Assembly: GCF_040811775.1 (NCBI RefSeq)
Contig: NZ_JBFNXW010000001.1
Span: 248,001 to 312,000, forward strand
Length of the DNA: 64,000 nucleotides
Direction: 5' to 3'
From: Balneola sp. MJW-20
GTDB taxonomy: Bacteria; Bacteroidota; Rhodothermia; Balneolales; Balneolaceae
Part shown: piece after piece, positions 52,740 to 61,391 of the stretch
How the letters are laid out: every line of letters begins with the position of its first letter
How positions within the stretch are numbered: position 1 is the stretch's first letter
Notes under the pieces: generated by a model
Told to the model about the DNA's origin: nothing
What the model saw: only the letters and a program-made list of their open reading frames with translations
Database searches by the model: none
Translations under genes and position numbers: made by a program

Positions 52740-53222
52740 ATGAGTAAAATGAGTAAAAGACAATACTGGCTGATGAAATCGGAACCTTATGCTTACAGTA
52801 TCGATGATCTGGAAAAAGATCAGGTTGAGCCCTGGGACGGTATCCGTAATTATGAAGCCCGGAACTTCATGAGAGACGACATGAAAGTGGGAGATGGTAT
52901 TCTCTTCTATCATTCAAATGTAAAACCACCGGTGATTGTAGGCACTATGGAAGTAGCCAGTGAACCTTATCCGGACCCTACTCAGTTCGATCCCGATTCA
53001 AAATACTTCGACAAAAAAAGCAGTGAAGAAGACCCGACCTGGCAGCTGGTTGATGTGAAATTCGTACAGAAATTTAAAGAGCCTGTTACAAGGGATGCCA
53101 TCAAAGAAGAATCTGCTCTTCAGGATATGACGCTGCTGAAAAGAATCAGACTCTCGATCACTCCGGTAACCGAAGAGGAATGGAATAAGATCCATGAAAT
53201 GGCCGGAGCAAAGGCTATCTAG
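52740..53222 (+). CDS. EVE-domain protein
   Basis: Single EVE domain (PUA/YTH-like fold) of 160 residues. Family motifs: RQYWLMKSEPYAYSIDDLEK, EPWDGIRNYEARNFMRDDMK, VGDGILFYHSNVKPPVIVG, and a closing MTLLKRIRLSITPVTEEEW. EVE domains bind modified bases in DNA or RNA; eukaryotic THYN1 and bacterial fusions with restriction domains support that general role. Here it stands alone, with no defence genes around. The first Met codons are close together (52740 or 52749). Its last 4 bp overlap the stop of the SGNH-like gene. Confidence 0.88.
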   Translation: MSKMSKRQYWLMKSEPYAYSIDDLEKDQVEPWDGIRNYEARNFMRDDMKVGDGILFYHSNVKPPVIVGTMEVASEPYPDPTQFDPDSKYFDKKSSEEDPTWQLVDVKFVQKFKEPVTRDAIKEESALQDMTLLKRIRLSITPVTEEEWNKIHEMAGAKAI

Positions 53223-54202
53223 TTACTTGCGAGGTTTTTCAAGGCAGCTGATTTTTTCAGGTCTTCCATCAGAATGGAGGTAAACAGGTTTGATCCTTTT
53301 GCATTCAGGTGGGTGCCATTATAAAAGTAATTTGTGTTGCTATTCATATCTACATCTGAATAATCAAGAAAAACCAGATCATTTCTTTCAGCAATATCAG
53401 TAAAGATCTGCAGTATTTCGTCATTGTTGTCTATAAATTCCATAGCCTCATTGTACATGGGGGCATGTACCAGAACCACTTCAATATTCATTTCCTTACA
53501 TTCACTAAGGAATTTTTCGAAGAGCTCAATGTTCTTTGGATCCTGAGCAACATTGAGTTTCGGTTGGTCTCTTTGAGCGATTTTTAGATCATTATTCCAT
53601 TCCGATTCGATCCCTTTATATCCATCCTCACGCGGACTCTTTGACTGTTCATCAAGCCTGACACTTACGGCTTTTAGAAAATGGGTGAATTCTCCGAAAT
53701 ATCTTACCAGAGGAATACTGTACTCTATTCTGTCAAAACCCTCAAATTGCTGGGTGTATTCTTTGATGTCCTCATTCCATAGCATATAAGGAAGGAACTG
53801 GGCATAATTATAATTGTAAGACTCAGGCTTCTTTTCAAAGGTGGAAAAGTCCACGCTCATCAGAATTATCTCGGGTTTCTCATTATGCTTGAGAAAAAGC
53901 TTATGTCGTAAATACTGGATATTGAAGCTATGTCCATCGATCCCCAGGTTATAGGCCTGATAACCAGTACTGTCTGAAATTATTTGAGGATTAAATTGAA
54001 CCCAGGCCCTTGAATTACCATAAACCACAACTTCGGAATCTATTTTATTATCAAAAATATCATTCCATACTGAAAATTCTCCTCCTTTAAAACTCACAGA
54101 TTCCTGTTGGCTAAGAAAACTGGATAGCATCAGGTCGACAGGGTAGGATAACACTAAAACAGGTACCAGAAATAGGATAACCTTAGTTATAAATTTTTTC
54201 AT
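53219..54202 (-). CDS. SGNH-hydrolase-like membrane-anchored protein (AlgJ/DltD-like partner of MBOAT)
   Basis: Protein of 327 residues with an N-terminal hydrophobic anchor (residues 4-28) and an exported SGNH-like domain. The block I motif is VVVYGNSRAWVQFNP with the presumed nucleophile Ser; AYNLGIDGHSFNIQYL provides the Gly/Asn blocks. The last block reads FYNGTHLNAKGS: the His is present, but the Asp expected three residues before it is Asn, so the catalytic dyad may be weakened. It follows the MBOAT gene by 5 bp on the same strand. In this gene pair the MBOAT moves an acyl group across the membrane and the SGNH-like protein transfers it to a glycan. Confidence 0.78.
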   Translation of the reverse strand: MKKFITKVILFLVPVLVLSYPVDLMLSSFLSQQESVSFKGGEFSVWNDIFDNKIDSEVVVYGNSRAWVQFNPQIISDSTGYQAYNLGIDGHSFNIQYLRHKLFLKHNEKPEIILMSVDFSTFEKKPESYNYNYAQFLPYMLWNEDIKEYTQQFEGFDRIEYSIPLVRYFGEFTHFLKAVSVRLDEQSKSPREDGYKGIESEWNNDLKIAQRDQPKLNVAQDPKNIELFEKFLSECKEMNIEVVLVHAPMYNEAMEFIDNNDEILQIFTDIAERNDLVFLDYSDVDMNSNTNYFYNGTHLNAKGSNLFTSILMEDLKKSAALKNLASN

Positions 54203-54207
54203 ATAGT

Positions 54208-55650
54208 CTAAAATTGGAAGTAAATAAATTCTTGTTGACTGCCTCCAAAGAAGAAGATGATAATGATGTAAGAGTAATACATTGCATATCGAAGATAAGG
54301 CGGCCAGTTTAGGCCCATTTTTTCAATAGCATATTCATTTTCTCTGCCCAGCCATTCGATCATTATAAAAAAGACGAGCAAGCCAAGAATAGGTATCATC
54401 TGGGCTACTAAACTGATTTCGGTACCCAAGAAAATACTGTGGGTAAATATGCCTTGTAGATAGCTAAAAGCATGAGATAAGCTTTCAGCCCGGAAAAAGA
54501 TCCATGCAAAGACCGTTAGTACAAACGTCACCAATATCTTGGTGATATTTTTTAAGCCGGGGTAGATGGATCCCTCAGCCACTATATCTAAATGGTTTCG
54601 ATTATTTCCGATGAGCATCTGAGGAAGGAAGTAAAGTGCATTTAATGCTCCCCAGACAATAAATGTCCAGTTTGCACCATGCCAAAAGCCACTGACGATA
54701 AAAATGATAAATACATTTCGAATTTTCAGCCAGTTGGAACCACGGCTTCCACCTAGAGGGATATACAGATAATCTCTGAACCAGGTTGAAAGAGATATAT
54801 GCCATCTTCTCCAGAACTCAGCGATATCTCTTGAAAAATAGGGGAATGCAAAATTTCTCATCAGGTCAAAGCCAAAAAGTCGGGCTGTACCGATTGCAAT
54901 ATCGGAATAACCTGAAAAATCCCCATAGATCTGAAATGTAAAGAACAGTGCCCCGAGAATTAACATTGCTGAACTATATTCAGTATGATTATTGAAAATC
55001 ATGTTAGCAAAGCGGGCACAATTATCAGCAATCACCACTTTCTTGAACAAACCCCAGAGGATCTGTCTTAAACCGTCTGTAGCAAAGTGATAGTCAAATA
55101 ATCTGTCTTTGGTAAACTGTGGCAATAAATGAGTGGCCCGCTCGATAGGCCCGGCAACCAGTTGAGGGAAAAAACTTACAAATGATGCAAAGGCAATAAA
55201 GTTTTGGGATGAATTAAGCTTTCCTCTGTAAACATCGATCGTGTAGCTGAGCGTTTGGAAAGTATAAAAGCTGATACCTACCGGAAGAATAATGTTTAGA
55301 GATGAAGCACTTATTTCATGCCCAAAAAAGGTGAAAGCAGCTACAAAGTTATCCAGAAAGAAATTGTAATATTTAAAGAAGCCAAGGAAGCCCAGATTAA
55401 CTAATATGCTGACAAGTAACAGACCTTTCCGGCTTCTGTTATTTTGAGTTTTCTGTAAGGCTATTCCTACTGAATAATCAACTAAAGTGCTGAAAATGAT
55501 AAGGGAAAGGAATCTCCAGTCCCACCACCCATAGAACACATAGCTGGCAAAAAGTAATAGTATGTTTTGTAATTTCCTGTCTTTTATTGCCCAATAGAGA
55601 AAGAACACTAATGGCAGGAATACGGCAAAATCTATTGAATTAAATAGCAC
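54208..55650 (-). CDS. MBOAT-family membrane O-acyltransferase (AlgI-like)
   Basis: Polytopic protein of 480 residues. The AlgI-type start is FNSIDFAVFLPLVFFLYW, followed by ILLPVGISFYTFQTLSYTID (with Leu-Pro-Val-Gly), VAGPIERATHLLPQF, FGFDLMRNFAFPYFSRDIAEFWRRWHISL and the catalytic His in FIVSGFWHGANWTFIVWG. This class transfers acetyl or other acyl groups to exported polysaccharide with a periplasmic partner. It is first gene of the pair and lies just after the rhamnose operon region, so an O-acetylated surface glycan is the likely product. 270 bp of AT-rich sequence with no feature I can name precede it. Confidence 0.9.
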   Translation of the reverse strand: MLFNSIDFAVFLPLVFFLYWAIKDRKLQNILLLFASYVFYGWWDWRFLSLIIFSTLVDYSVGIALQKTQNNRSRKGLLLVSILVNLGFLGFFKYYNFFLDNFVAAFTFFGHEISASSLNIILPVGISFYTFQTLSYTIDVYRGKLNSSQNFIAFASFVSFFPQLVAGPIERATHLLPQFTKDRLFDYHFATDGLRQILWGLFKKVVIADNCARFANMIFNNHTEYSSAMLILGALFFTFQIYGDFSGYSDIAIGTARLFGFDLMRNFAFPYFSRDIAEFWRRWHISLSTWFRDYLYIPLGGSRGSNWLKIRNVFIIFIVSGFWHGANWTFIVWGALNALYFLPQMLIGNNRNHLDIVAEGSIYPGLKNITKILVTFVLTVFAWIFFRAESLSHAFSYLQGIFTHSIFLGTEISLVAQMIPILGLLVFFIMIEWLGRENEYAIEKMGLNWPPYLRYAMYYSYIIIIFFFGGSQQEFIYFQF

Positions 55651-55921
55651 CTGTAAATCTCTTTATTTGTCCCCGAAAAAACGTATTTAATGCAAATCTA
55701 AAATTTATCTACATAAAAGAAAATCAAAGACTACAATTATGTATTAGAAATTATTAGTACTTGGTAGAATAAAAGAAGTGAGCACCTGCCACCGCAGTTA
55801 AGATCTTATTACATAATTGGTTGTTAGTTTAGATACAGGACCCAAATCAATCTAAGATTGACAGAATTAGAATTTTCCTAATTGTGCATCTTTGGTATCT
55901 TCTTCAAAAATTAAGCTGTAT

Positions 55922-57118
55922 ATGCCCGACAATTCCGTAAATATAAATCAACGCACTAAGGGTGTTTTACCCGTTCAAAAATTGAAAGTTCTTCACGAAC
56001 TGGGAATACTGAATTCACATCCTGATTATCCAATTCAGAATAACCAGTTTCAGCCAAATTCACTGGATTTAAGACTGGGTGAAATGGCGTACCGTGTCAG
56101 ATGCAGTTTTCTCCCTGAAGGTGAAACAGTAGAACAAAAGCTGAACAAACTTGAGCAATATTCCTTTTCTATAAAAGAAGGTGCTGTACTTGAGCAGAAC
56201 TGTGTTTACATCATCCCTTTACTGGAAACCCTGAACCTTCCCCAATCAAATAACGAGATCTTCAACAGCGGAGATGAGAAGTTCCGATTTAATTCTCTTG
56301 AAAACCTGACAGCAAAAGCGAATCCAAAGAGTTCAACCGGCCGACTTGATGTCTTTACACGGGTGATCACGGATTATTCACACCGTTTTGAGGAAGTTAC
56401 GGCAGGCTACAAAGGCAAATTGTACCTGGAAGTAGTACCGAAATCTTTTTCAATAAAAGTCAGGACTGGTCAGAGACTGAACCAACTTCGTGTGCGTCAT
56501 GGTTTTGAGGTTATGTCAGACCAGGACATACTCAGGATCCACTCAGCTGACCCTCTTCTATTTGATGAGGATGTAAAACCAATGTCCTTGGAAAAGATCA
56601 AGGTAAATCAGGGACTGTTCATGAGTGTGCAGCTGCATGGCGAACCGGGAGAGATCATTGGCTATAAAGCAAAAAAGCATAATAATTATATCGATCTGGA
56701 TAATATTGGCCACTACAAAGTGGACGAATTCTGGGAACCCATCTATGCTCAGTCAGATCCTGAATATATTCTGGAACCAGAGGCTTTTTATATTTTTGCT
56801 TCTAAAGAAAGGATCCGCGTTCCAGCCCATCTGGCCTGCGAGATGATGGCCTACGACACCGGATCAGGAGAACTTAGAACCCATTATGCCGGGTTCTTTG
56901 ACAGCGGATTCGGCGGAACTGTTGAAGATAAGGGAGCTCGTGCTGTTCTGGAAGTAAGATCGCATGATGTACCTTTTATGATCGAGGACGGTCAGACCCT
57001 TTTCAGTATGCAGTTTGAACCTAATGCTGAACATCCGGACTTTATATACGGGGAAGAGATAGACAGCAATTACCAGGGTCAGGGCTTAAAATTGGGAAAA
57101 CATTTTCAGCAGTCATGA
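55922..57118 (+). CDS. dcd: Long (tandem) 2'-deoxycytidine 5'-triphosphate deaminase
   Basis: Deaminates dCTP to dUTP for thymidylate synthesis. The ATG at 55922 is preferred to the TTG at 55892. The 398 residues are twice the classical Dcd length and form two related halves. The first (about 30-190) has QFQPNSLDLRLGEMAY and KSSTGRLDVFTRVITDYSHR, the substrate-binding Ser-Ser-x-x-Arg motif, plus GKLYLEVVPKSF. The second (about 200-398) has FYIFASKERIRVPAHLACEM and AGFFDSGFGGTVEDKGARAV, but lacks the Ser-Ser-x-x-Arg motif. Comparable long forms exist in alpha-proteobacteria. It overlaps the BFD-like gene by 4 bp. Confidence 0.88.
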   Translation: MPDNSVNINQRTKGVLPVQKLKVLHELGILNSHPDYPIQNNQFQPNSLDLRLGEMAYRVRCSFLPEGETVEQKLNKLEQYSFSIKEGAVLEQNCVYIIPLLETLNLPQSNNEIFNSGDEKFRFNSLENLTAKANPKSSTGRLDVFTRVITDYSHRFEEVTAGYKGKLYLEVVPKSFSIKVRTGQRLNQLRVRHGFEVMSDQDILRIHSADPLLFDEDVKPMSLEKIKVNQGLFMSVQLHGEPGEIIGYKAKKHNNYIDLDNIGHYKVDEFWEPIYAQSDPEYILEPEAFYIFASKERIRVPAHLACEMMAYDTGSGELRTHYAGFFDSGFGGTVEDKGARAVLEVRSHDVPFMIEDGQTLFSMQFEPNAEHPDFIYGEEIDSNYQGQGLKLGKHFQQS

Positions 57119-57336
57119 GTCGTTTTCGTGTAGATAAGTGCATCTGCCATAAGCGAAGCTTTGAAGTGATCAGAGAATATGCGGAGAAAGAAGGGATAAA
57201 ATCGGTGTCTGAACTTCAGAAGCAGAATATATGCTCCACCGGATGTGGTTTATGCATACCCTATATAGAACTTATGCTTGAAACCGGTGAAACATCATTT
57301 GAGCCTGGAGCACCCTATAAAAGGAAAACAGGCTGA
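57115..57336 (+). CDS. BFD-like [2Fe-2S]-binding protein
   Basis: Small protein of 73 residues. It opens with RVDKCICHKRSFEVIREYA, the Cys-x-Cys half of the BFD cluster motif, and near residue 42 has NICSTGCGLCIPYIELML, which supplies the Cys-x2-Cys pair and one more Cys. The helices between them match the BFD helix-turn-helix fold, which binds bacterioferritin or acts as a redox module in larger proteins. It is linked to dcd by a 4-bp overlap and is followed 1 bp later by rsmE, so it is the middle of a three-gene unit. Its partner is unknown, as no bacterioferritin is near. Confidence 0.82.
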   Translation: MSRFRVDKCICHKRSFEVIREYAEKEGIKSVSELQKQNICSTGCGLCIPYIELMLETGETSFEPGAPYKRKTG

Positions 57337-57337
57337 T

Positions 57338-58036
57338 ATGGAAAATCTATTCTACGTGCCGGCTGAAAAGATCGATCCCACCATACCCATCGAGATCGAA
57401 GGACAGGAAGCAAGGCATATTAGTCGTGTTTTACGCTTTAAAGAAGGAGATCGAATACACATAGCGGATGGCAGCGGGAAGATCTATTATTGTGATATTC
57501 AGTCCGTTAATACAGGATCGGTTACGGCAAGGATCAGTGAGATCAGGTCGCTAAACCAGCCCGATATCAAGAAAGTATTAGCTATGGGAGTCGTTAAAAA
57601 GCGGGACCGGCTGGAATTTGCTGTAGAAAAAGCGGTGGAACTTGGCGCCTGGGAAATATGCCTTTTTGAAGCAGACCATTCAGAGAGAAGCCGGGTCAAA
57701 ATGGAAAGAATTGAAAGTATTGTTCTATCAGCTTTTAAACAGTCCAAGAGATCCTGGTTGCCTGCAGTACGGTTTATGGGTTCCCTTGACGAAGTACTCG
57801 ATCATTATAAGGATCACCATCCCTTAATGGCATCAATGGATACAGATCCTGAAAGACCCACGGATCTCAAGAACAAGAAAAATTTATTGCTGGTGGGTCC
57901 GGAAGGAGGATTTTCCGATCGGGAAATTGAACTGGTAATTAAAAAGAATGCAACGCTTTTATCCCTGGGTAAAAACCGTCTTAGGGCTGAAACGGCAGTT
58001 ACAGCTATTTTATCACAGTTTCTTTATTCAGACTGA
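57338..58036 (+). CDS. rsmE: 16S rRNA (uracil1498-N3)-methyltransferase
   Basis: SPOUT-class methyltransferase of 232 residues. The ATG at 57338 is chosen because MENLFYVPAEK leads straight into the family N-terminal domain (GQEARHISRVLRFKEGDRIH); the longer frame to 57278 overlaps the upstream gene. The SPOUT knot appears as MGVVKKRDRLEFAVEKAVEL, DHSERSRVKMERIESIVL, LLLVGPEGGFSDREIEL and LGKNRLRAETAVTAILSQF. It is last in the dcd-BFD-rsmE unit. Its last 13 bp overlap the 3' end of the convergent SRPBCC gene. Confidence 0.94.
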   Translation: MENLFYVPAEKIDPTIPIEIEGQEARHISRVLRFKEGDRIHIADGSGKIYYCDIQSVNTGSVTARISEIRSLNQPDIKKVLAMGVVKKRDRLEFAVEKAVELGAWEICLFEADHSERSRVKMERIESIVLSAFKQSKRSWLPAVRFMGSLDEVLDHYKDHHPLMASMDTDPERPTDLKNKKNLLLVGPEGGFSDREIELVIKKNATLLSLGKNRLRAETAVTAILSQFLYSD

Positions 58037-58467
58037 GATTCAGCAAAGTCCTTAAAAGCAATCATATATTTGTAGCTTTGCTTTTTGAAGGCTCCCGGCA
58101 TCAGCCAGGTCATGATCTTCATTATTAAGTTGGTTCCTTTAAATTCTGATTCAGAGACCCACCGGGTCTGTTTTTCGTTAAGCTCTATGAAGAGGTTCCT
58201 CTGTCCATTCCACATTCCATCAGCCTCATAGGTCCCTGAGAATTCATCCGGAAGATCGTATTTAGTAATAGTTTCTTTCATCTCGATCCTTCTGCCATTC
58301 ATATCGTAAAGCAGCTTTGCAGTAGAACCGACCCGATCATCGGTTTTTTCGAGTTGTTCAAATGAGATCAAACCTTCCTGCCATTTTGAAAGGTTGTCCG
58401 GATTATCAAAAAGCAGGATCACTTCATTTCTGGGAAGGTCAATATCAACCTCAAGTTTGTATTTCAT
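58024..58467 (-). CDS. SRPBCC-family (START/Bet v 1-like) protein
   Basis: Small helix-grip protein of 147 residues. KYKLEVDIDLPRNEVILLFD at the N-terminus, then LSKWQEGLISFEQLE and a Trp-rich central sheet, and IMKIMTWLMPGAFKKQSYKYM leading to the long C-terminal helix are characteristic of the polyketide-cyclase/START-like group. These proteins hold hydrophobic ligands in a cavity; the ligand is unknown. It is monocistronic, convergent with rsmE, and separated from the helical-protein gene by a terminator at 58533. Confidence 0.82.
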   Translation of the reverse strand: MKYKLEVDIDLPRNEVILLFDNPDNLSKWQEGLISFEQLEKTDDRVGSTAKLLYDMNGRRIEMKETITKYDLPDEFSGTYEADGMWNGQRNLFIELNEKQTRWVSESEFKGTNLIMKIMTWLMPGAFKKQSYKYMIAFKDFAESQSE

Positions 58468-58532
58468 ATCACCCCTGTACTATTCTAAACTTATTAAATG
58501 AATGTTCAGAAAAGCTGATAAAAATCAAAAAT

Positions 58533-58560
58533 AAAAAAAGCCCGGTATAAACCGAGCTTT
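58533..58560 (-). terminator. Intrinsic terminator of the helical-protein gene
   Basis: On the minus strand AAAGC and CGGT arms (58560 back to 58551) pair with ACCG and GCTTT (58546 to 58537), with one mismatch and a 4-base loop, followed by a run of seven T. The shape, including the mismatch position, is like the terminator at 39529. Confidence 0.8.
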
Positions 58561-58584
58561 GCTAAAAAGATAATCGTGCTATGA

Positions 58585-59136
58585 TTAGGCTTCTTCCATC
58601 ATATTTTCTGGCTTCCAGGATCTTTGTGTATTCTCCTCTGCCTTTTCAGCTATTTGAGGGGACCCTATTTCTTCAGCTACTACATGTGGAATAATGCGGC
58701 TGGTCTCTGTTATTAAACCGGCGATCGTGGTTAGACTATCATTGCTGAAGGAAGCTAATTCTGCTTCATCCGCAGCCAGTGCGGCTGTGTGCAGCATGGT
58801 ATATCCTGTGGCAATGAAACTTAATGCGGTATAGTCATCTCTGAGCATTTTCGACTCGGCATCTTCACGGGCACTATCGATATAGCCTGCGATCTTACCT
58901 GTGAGTGACCCCAGTTTTTCTTTGATACTGGACTTCAGATCATCTTCGTGCCAATCTTCGTTGGATTCAATGTGATTGATCTGGTTACTTAAGCTAATGT
59001 CGATCTGATGGAGGAGGTTTACCGCTTTAGAATGGGATAATTTATCTGAATTCTTCTGCTTTCTCACCACATTTTGTGTGTGCTTCAGCAGTGTATATAG
59101 GTCTTCGGTGTATCCTTTTAACTTATCGGTAGTCAT
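58585..59136 (-). CDS. Helical protein of unknown function (possible four-helix bundle)
   Basis: I do not recognise this 183-residue protein. It is predicted to be almost entirely alpha-helical and soluble, with no signal peptide. Segments are LYTLLKHTQNVVRKQKNSDK, SKAVNLLHQIDISLSNQINHI, LGSLTGKIAGYIDSAREDAE, YTMLHTAALAADEAELASFS and TTIAGLITETSRIIPHVVAE. The Asp-Glu-Ala-Glu pattern in the fourth helix and the overall length recall YciE/DUF892 ferritin-like proteins, but I cannot find a clear di-iron motif, so this stays a guess. The C-terminus is polar. It is monocistronic with its own terminator. Confidence 0.6.
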   Translation of the reverse strand: MTTDKLKGYTEDLYTLLKHTQNVVRKQKNSDKLSHSKAVNLLHQIDISLSNQINHIESNEDWHEDDLKSSIKEKLGSLTGKIAGYIDSAREDAESKMLRDDYTALSFIATGYTMLHTAALAADEAELASFSNDSLTTIAGLITETSRIIPHVVAEEIGSPQIAEKAEENTQRSWKPENMMEEA

Positions 59137-59207
59137 AATAAAATTAGATTTATTTTTTTGACTTTCGATTCAGTATTATCAACAACTTAACTAATCCAAT
59201 CGTTTCA

Positions 59208-60362
59208 TCAACGGTTGAAGATAGCCTTGATAAAAGGAATATAAGGCACAGACGACATGATCTTAAGGTCTTGAAGTAGAGAAGTTTCTTCGCCTAAGAA
59301 TTTGAAGACCTCATCCACGTTATTGCGGTCAAACAGATCTCTGAAAATCTTTACACCTATTTCAGAATGATTGGCCAGAATATTTAGTAGCAGTGAATCA
59401 TAAAACTCAAAGCGTTTATTATTCCGCTCCGGGGGCTTTGGAGATTCTCCTGCAATGATCCTTGCGGCTTCTTTTCTGGTATATTCCTGAATACGAATAA
59501 AAGTATAACCGGTACTGGGTTTGGTCAGGCCTCCAACGGTTCCCATATTAATGACATTCTGTTCATAATAGGGGATGTAAGGCCTGATCTCCATTGGTAT
59601 TTCTCCGTACTCTTCTCTGCTGATCTCGAACTGATCAGGTCCTATATTATATCGCCGTTTCAGATAATCATTGATCTTATCACGATAATCATCTTTATCT
59701 AGGGGGGAAGCTGAAAAGATAGTGTATTCCAGAAGTGCTCTGTTGGTTTCGAAAGGGAGCACGTACATAAAAGCTACACCTTTATCACCGAATGCCTCAT
59801 CAAAATCCATCAGGGTAAACGTATGCGGATCAAAAATTTCTTCTTTTGTCCGGATCTCATATCCAAGAAAATGCTGGATCAACGCATCAGAGATCTTTTT
59901 CTTTTTGAGTTCTTTGGGTTTCTTTACACTCTGATAGATTTGATTAGCAAGGTAAGTGTCACCGCTCTTAGTGATAAGAGCCGCTTTTTTTGAGTTAGAG
60001 GAAAAATCCAGGATGTCTTCTTCAAGCAGGGTAAAATTCCTGAATGATTTTAAGCTTTTGAGAACAAATTCACGAAAGTCTCCGCTTCGGATACAATGGT
60101 AGCTGTAACTTACCAGCTCTTCTACATTTGAATAATCCAGAGCCGATATAAATGAGTTGGACCAGGACTGAAAGATGATCTGTTCAAAGGGTGCTTCACC
60201 GTTCGACCAGAAACACCAGGTCTTATCGTTTACCGGAGCAAAGGTTGAATCCACAATAAGTACTTCGCCTTTATATCCTCCTTTAGCGAGATACCATGCA
60301 AGGCTGAGTCCGGAGAGTCCTGCACCTGCGATTATCAGGTCATATTTAGCATCAATATTCAA
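59208..60362 (-). CDS. crtY: Lycopene beta-cyclase (CrtY type)
   Basis: FAD/NADPH-dependent cyclase of 384 residues that forms the beta-ionone rings of carotenoids. The Rossmann motif is YDLIIAGAGLSGLSLAWYL; the CrtY mark is VNDKTWCFWSNGEAPF; then EEDILDF, FMYVLPFETNRALLEYTIFS, EYGEIPMEIRPYIPYYEQNV and GTVGGLTKPSTGYTFIRIQE. These are typical of bacterial CrtY-like proteins, not heterodimeric or CruA types. No other carotenoid gene (crtB, crtI) is in the window. It overlaps the nitrilase-like gene by 4 bp, nitrilase first. Confidence 0.93.
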   Translation of the reverse strand: MNIDAKYDLIIAGAGLSGLSLAWYLAKGGYKGEVLIVDSTFAPVNDKTWCFWSNGEAPFEQIIFQSWSNSFISALDYSNVEELVSYSYHCIRSGDFREFVLKSLKSFRNFTLLEEDILDFSSNSKKAALITKSGDTYLANQIYQSVKKPKELKKKKISDALIQHFLGYEIRTKEEIFDPHTFTLMDFDEAFGDKGVAFMYVLPFETNRALLEYTIFSASPLDKDDYRDKINDYLKRRYNIGPDQFEISREEYGEIPMEIRPYIPYYEQNVINMGTVGGLTKPSTGYTFIRIQEYTRKEAARIIAGESPKPPERNNKRFEFYDSLLLNILANHSEIGVKIFRDLFDRNNVDEVFKFLGEETSLLQDLKIMSSVPYIPFIKAIFNR

Positions 60363-61342
60363 GAGCAGCTCTCTTTGTCATGATCTGACTTCGGATTTTC
60401 ATCAACGGTGAGTTGAAAAATATCCGGTCTTGAATAATGGCCGGTTGTATCCAGATACAAATTTCCTTCGATCGTTTTATTAAGGTCAAGCTCTGCAAAA
60501 ACTGTTTCTTTAACATTCATTTGAGGTTCGATAAGGTATCCGGAGTCTGGTTTAATTACAGAACTGCCACCTTTAAGCAGCAGTTCCCTGTTATCAACAG
60601 GGATGGATTCTATCAATTCCACAGCTATTCTATCTTCTTCATTGGCGATTACCGTGTGGATTCCGTCCAGCATATCCTGCTTTGATAATACGCAACCGGC
60701 AGCGATCACGTAACATTGTCCTTCGAAGGCATAATTTCGGCAAGCCAGTTGATGCAGTTCTTTTACCATCGGCCACTGTGCAATATGAATATGTTCATTC
60801 TTGGAATGCATTGCCGCCCGAGCAAGAGGCATCCAGTGTTCCCAGCAGATAAGTCCTCCGGTACGATATCCATTCTCTTCGATAACATTTAGAGTGGAAC
60901 CATCGCCTTGTGCCCATATTAGTCTTTCTGTATAGGTTGGCATCAGTTTACGATGAATATGGGATTGCCCCTTTTTAGTGATATGAATCAGAGAATTGTA
61001 AAGACTTCTCCCTTGTAATTCATGAGCACCCATTATGATCGTAACCTCGTGTTCAGCAGCGGAATCTTTTAAACGCTGTACAAACTGATCGCCTTTCTGA
61101 ATGGCATTCTGAGTAAGCAGTCTGTAGATCACTGCACTGGGCTCATGCCCCCATATACCCGCTTCTGGTGCATAATCCAGCCAGACCGGATAACCCGGCA
61201 ACCACGTTTCAGGGAATACGATCAGGTCCGGTTTTTCAGTCACGATCTCCCCGATCAGTTGGAGGGCTTTATTTACTGAAAGCTCAAGATTTAGATACAC
61301 CGGTGGCTCCTGTATGAGAGCCACTTTAATATTATTTTTCAC
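60359..61342 (-). CDS. Nitrilase-family carbon-nitrogen hydrolase
   Basis: Hydrolase of 327 residues. The catalytic triad is Glu45 (IVFPETWLPGYPVW), Lys132 (HRKLMPTYTERLIW) and Cys166 (GLICWEHWMPLARAA). The Cys-Trp-Glu-His-x-Met-Pro surrounding and the GYPVW loop are those of true nitrilases (nitrile to acid plus ammonia) rather than amidases or carbamoylputrescine hydrolases. The actual substrate is unknown. No signal peptide. It is the first gene of a coupled pair with crtY and divergent (49 bp) from the threonine aldolase gene. Confidence 0.9.
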   Translation of the reverse strand: MKNNIKVALIQEPPVYLNLELSVNKALQLIGEIVTEKPDLIVFPETWLPGYPVWLDYAPEAGIWGHEPSAVIYRLLTQNAIQKGDQFVQRLKDSAAEHEVTIIMGAHELQGRSLYNSLIHITKKGQSHIHRKLMPTYTERLIWAQGDGSTLNVIEENGYRTGGLICWEHWMPLARAAMHSKNEHIHIAQWPMVKELHQLACRNYAFEGQCYVIAAGCVLSKQDMLDGIHTVIANEEDRIAVELIESIPVDNRELLLKGGSSVIKPDSGYLIEPQMNVKETVFAELDLNKTIEGNLYLDTTGHYSRPDIFQLTVDENPKSDHDKESCS

Positions 61343-61391
61343 GAAGAAGGATTTGTTCTTTTAAGTAAACTAATGCTTTCCATTATATTCC

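Noticed and set aside
52740..53222. Phage-defence island centred on the EVE-domain gene
   Set aside because: No restriction, methyltransferase or other defence gene is adjacent, and small stand-alone EVE proteins are common housekeeping-type genes.
49596..55650. Complete O-antigen or capsule gene cluster
   Set aside because: Only rhamnose precursor genes and an acylation pair are present; no glycosyltransferase, flippase or polymerase is found in the window.
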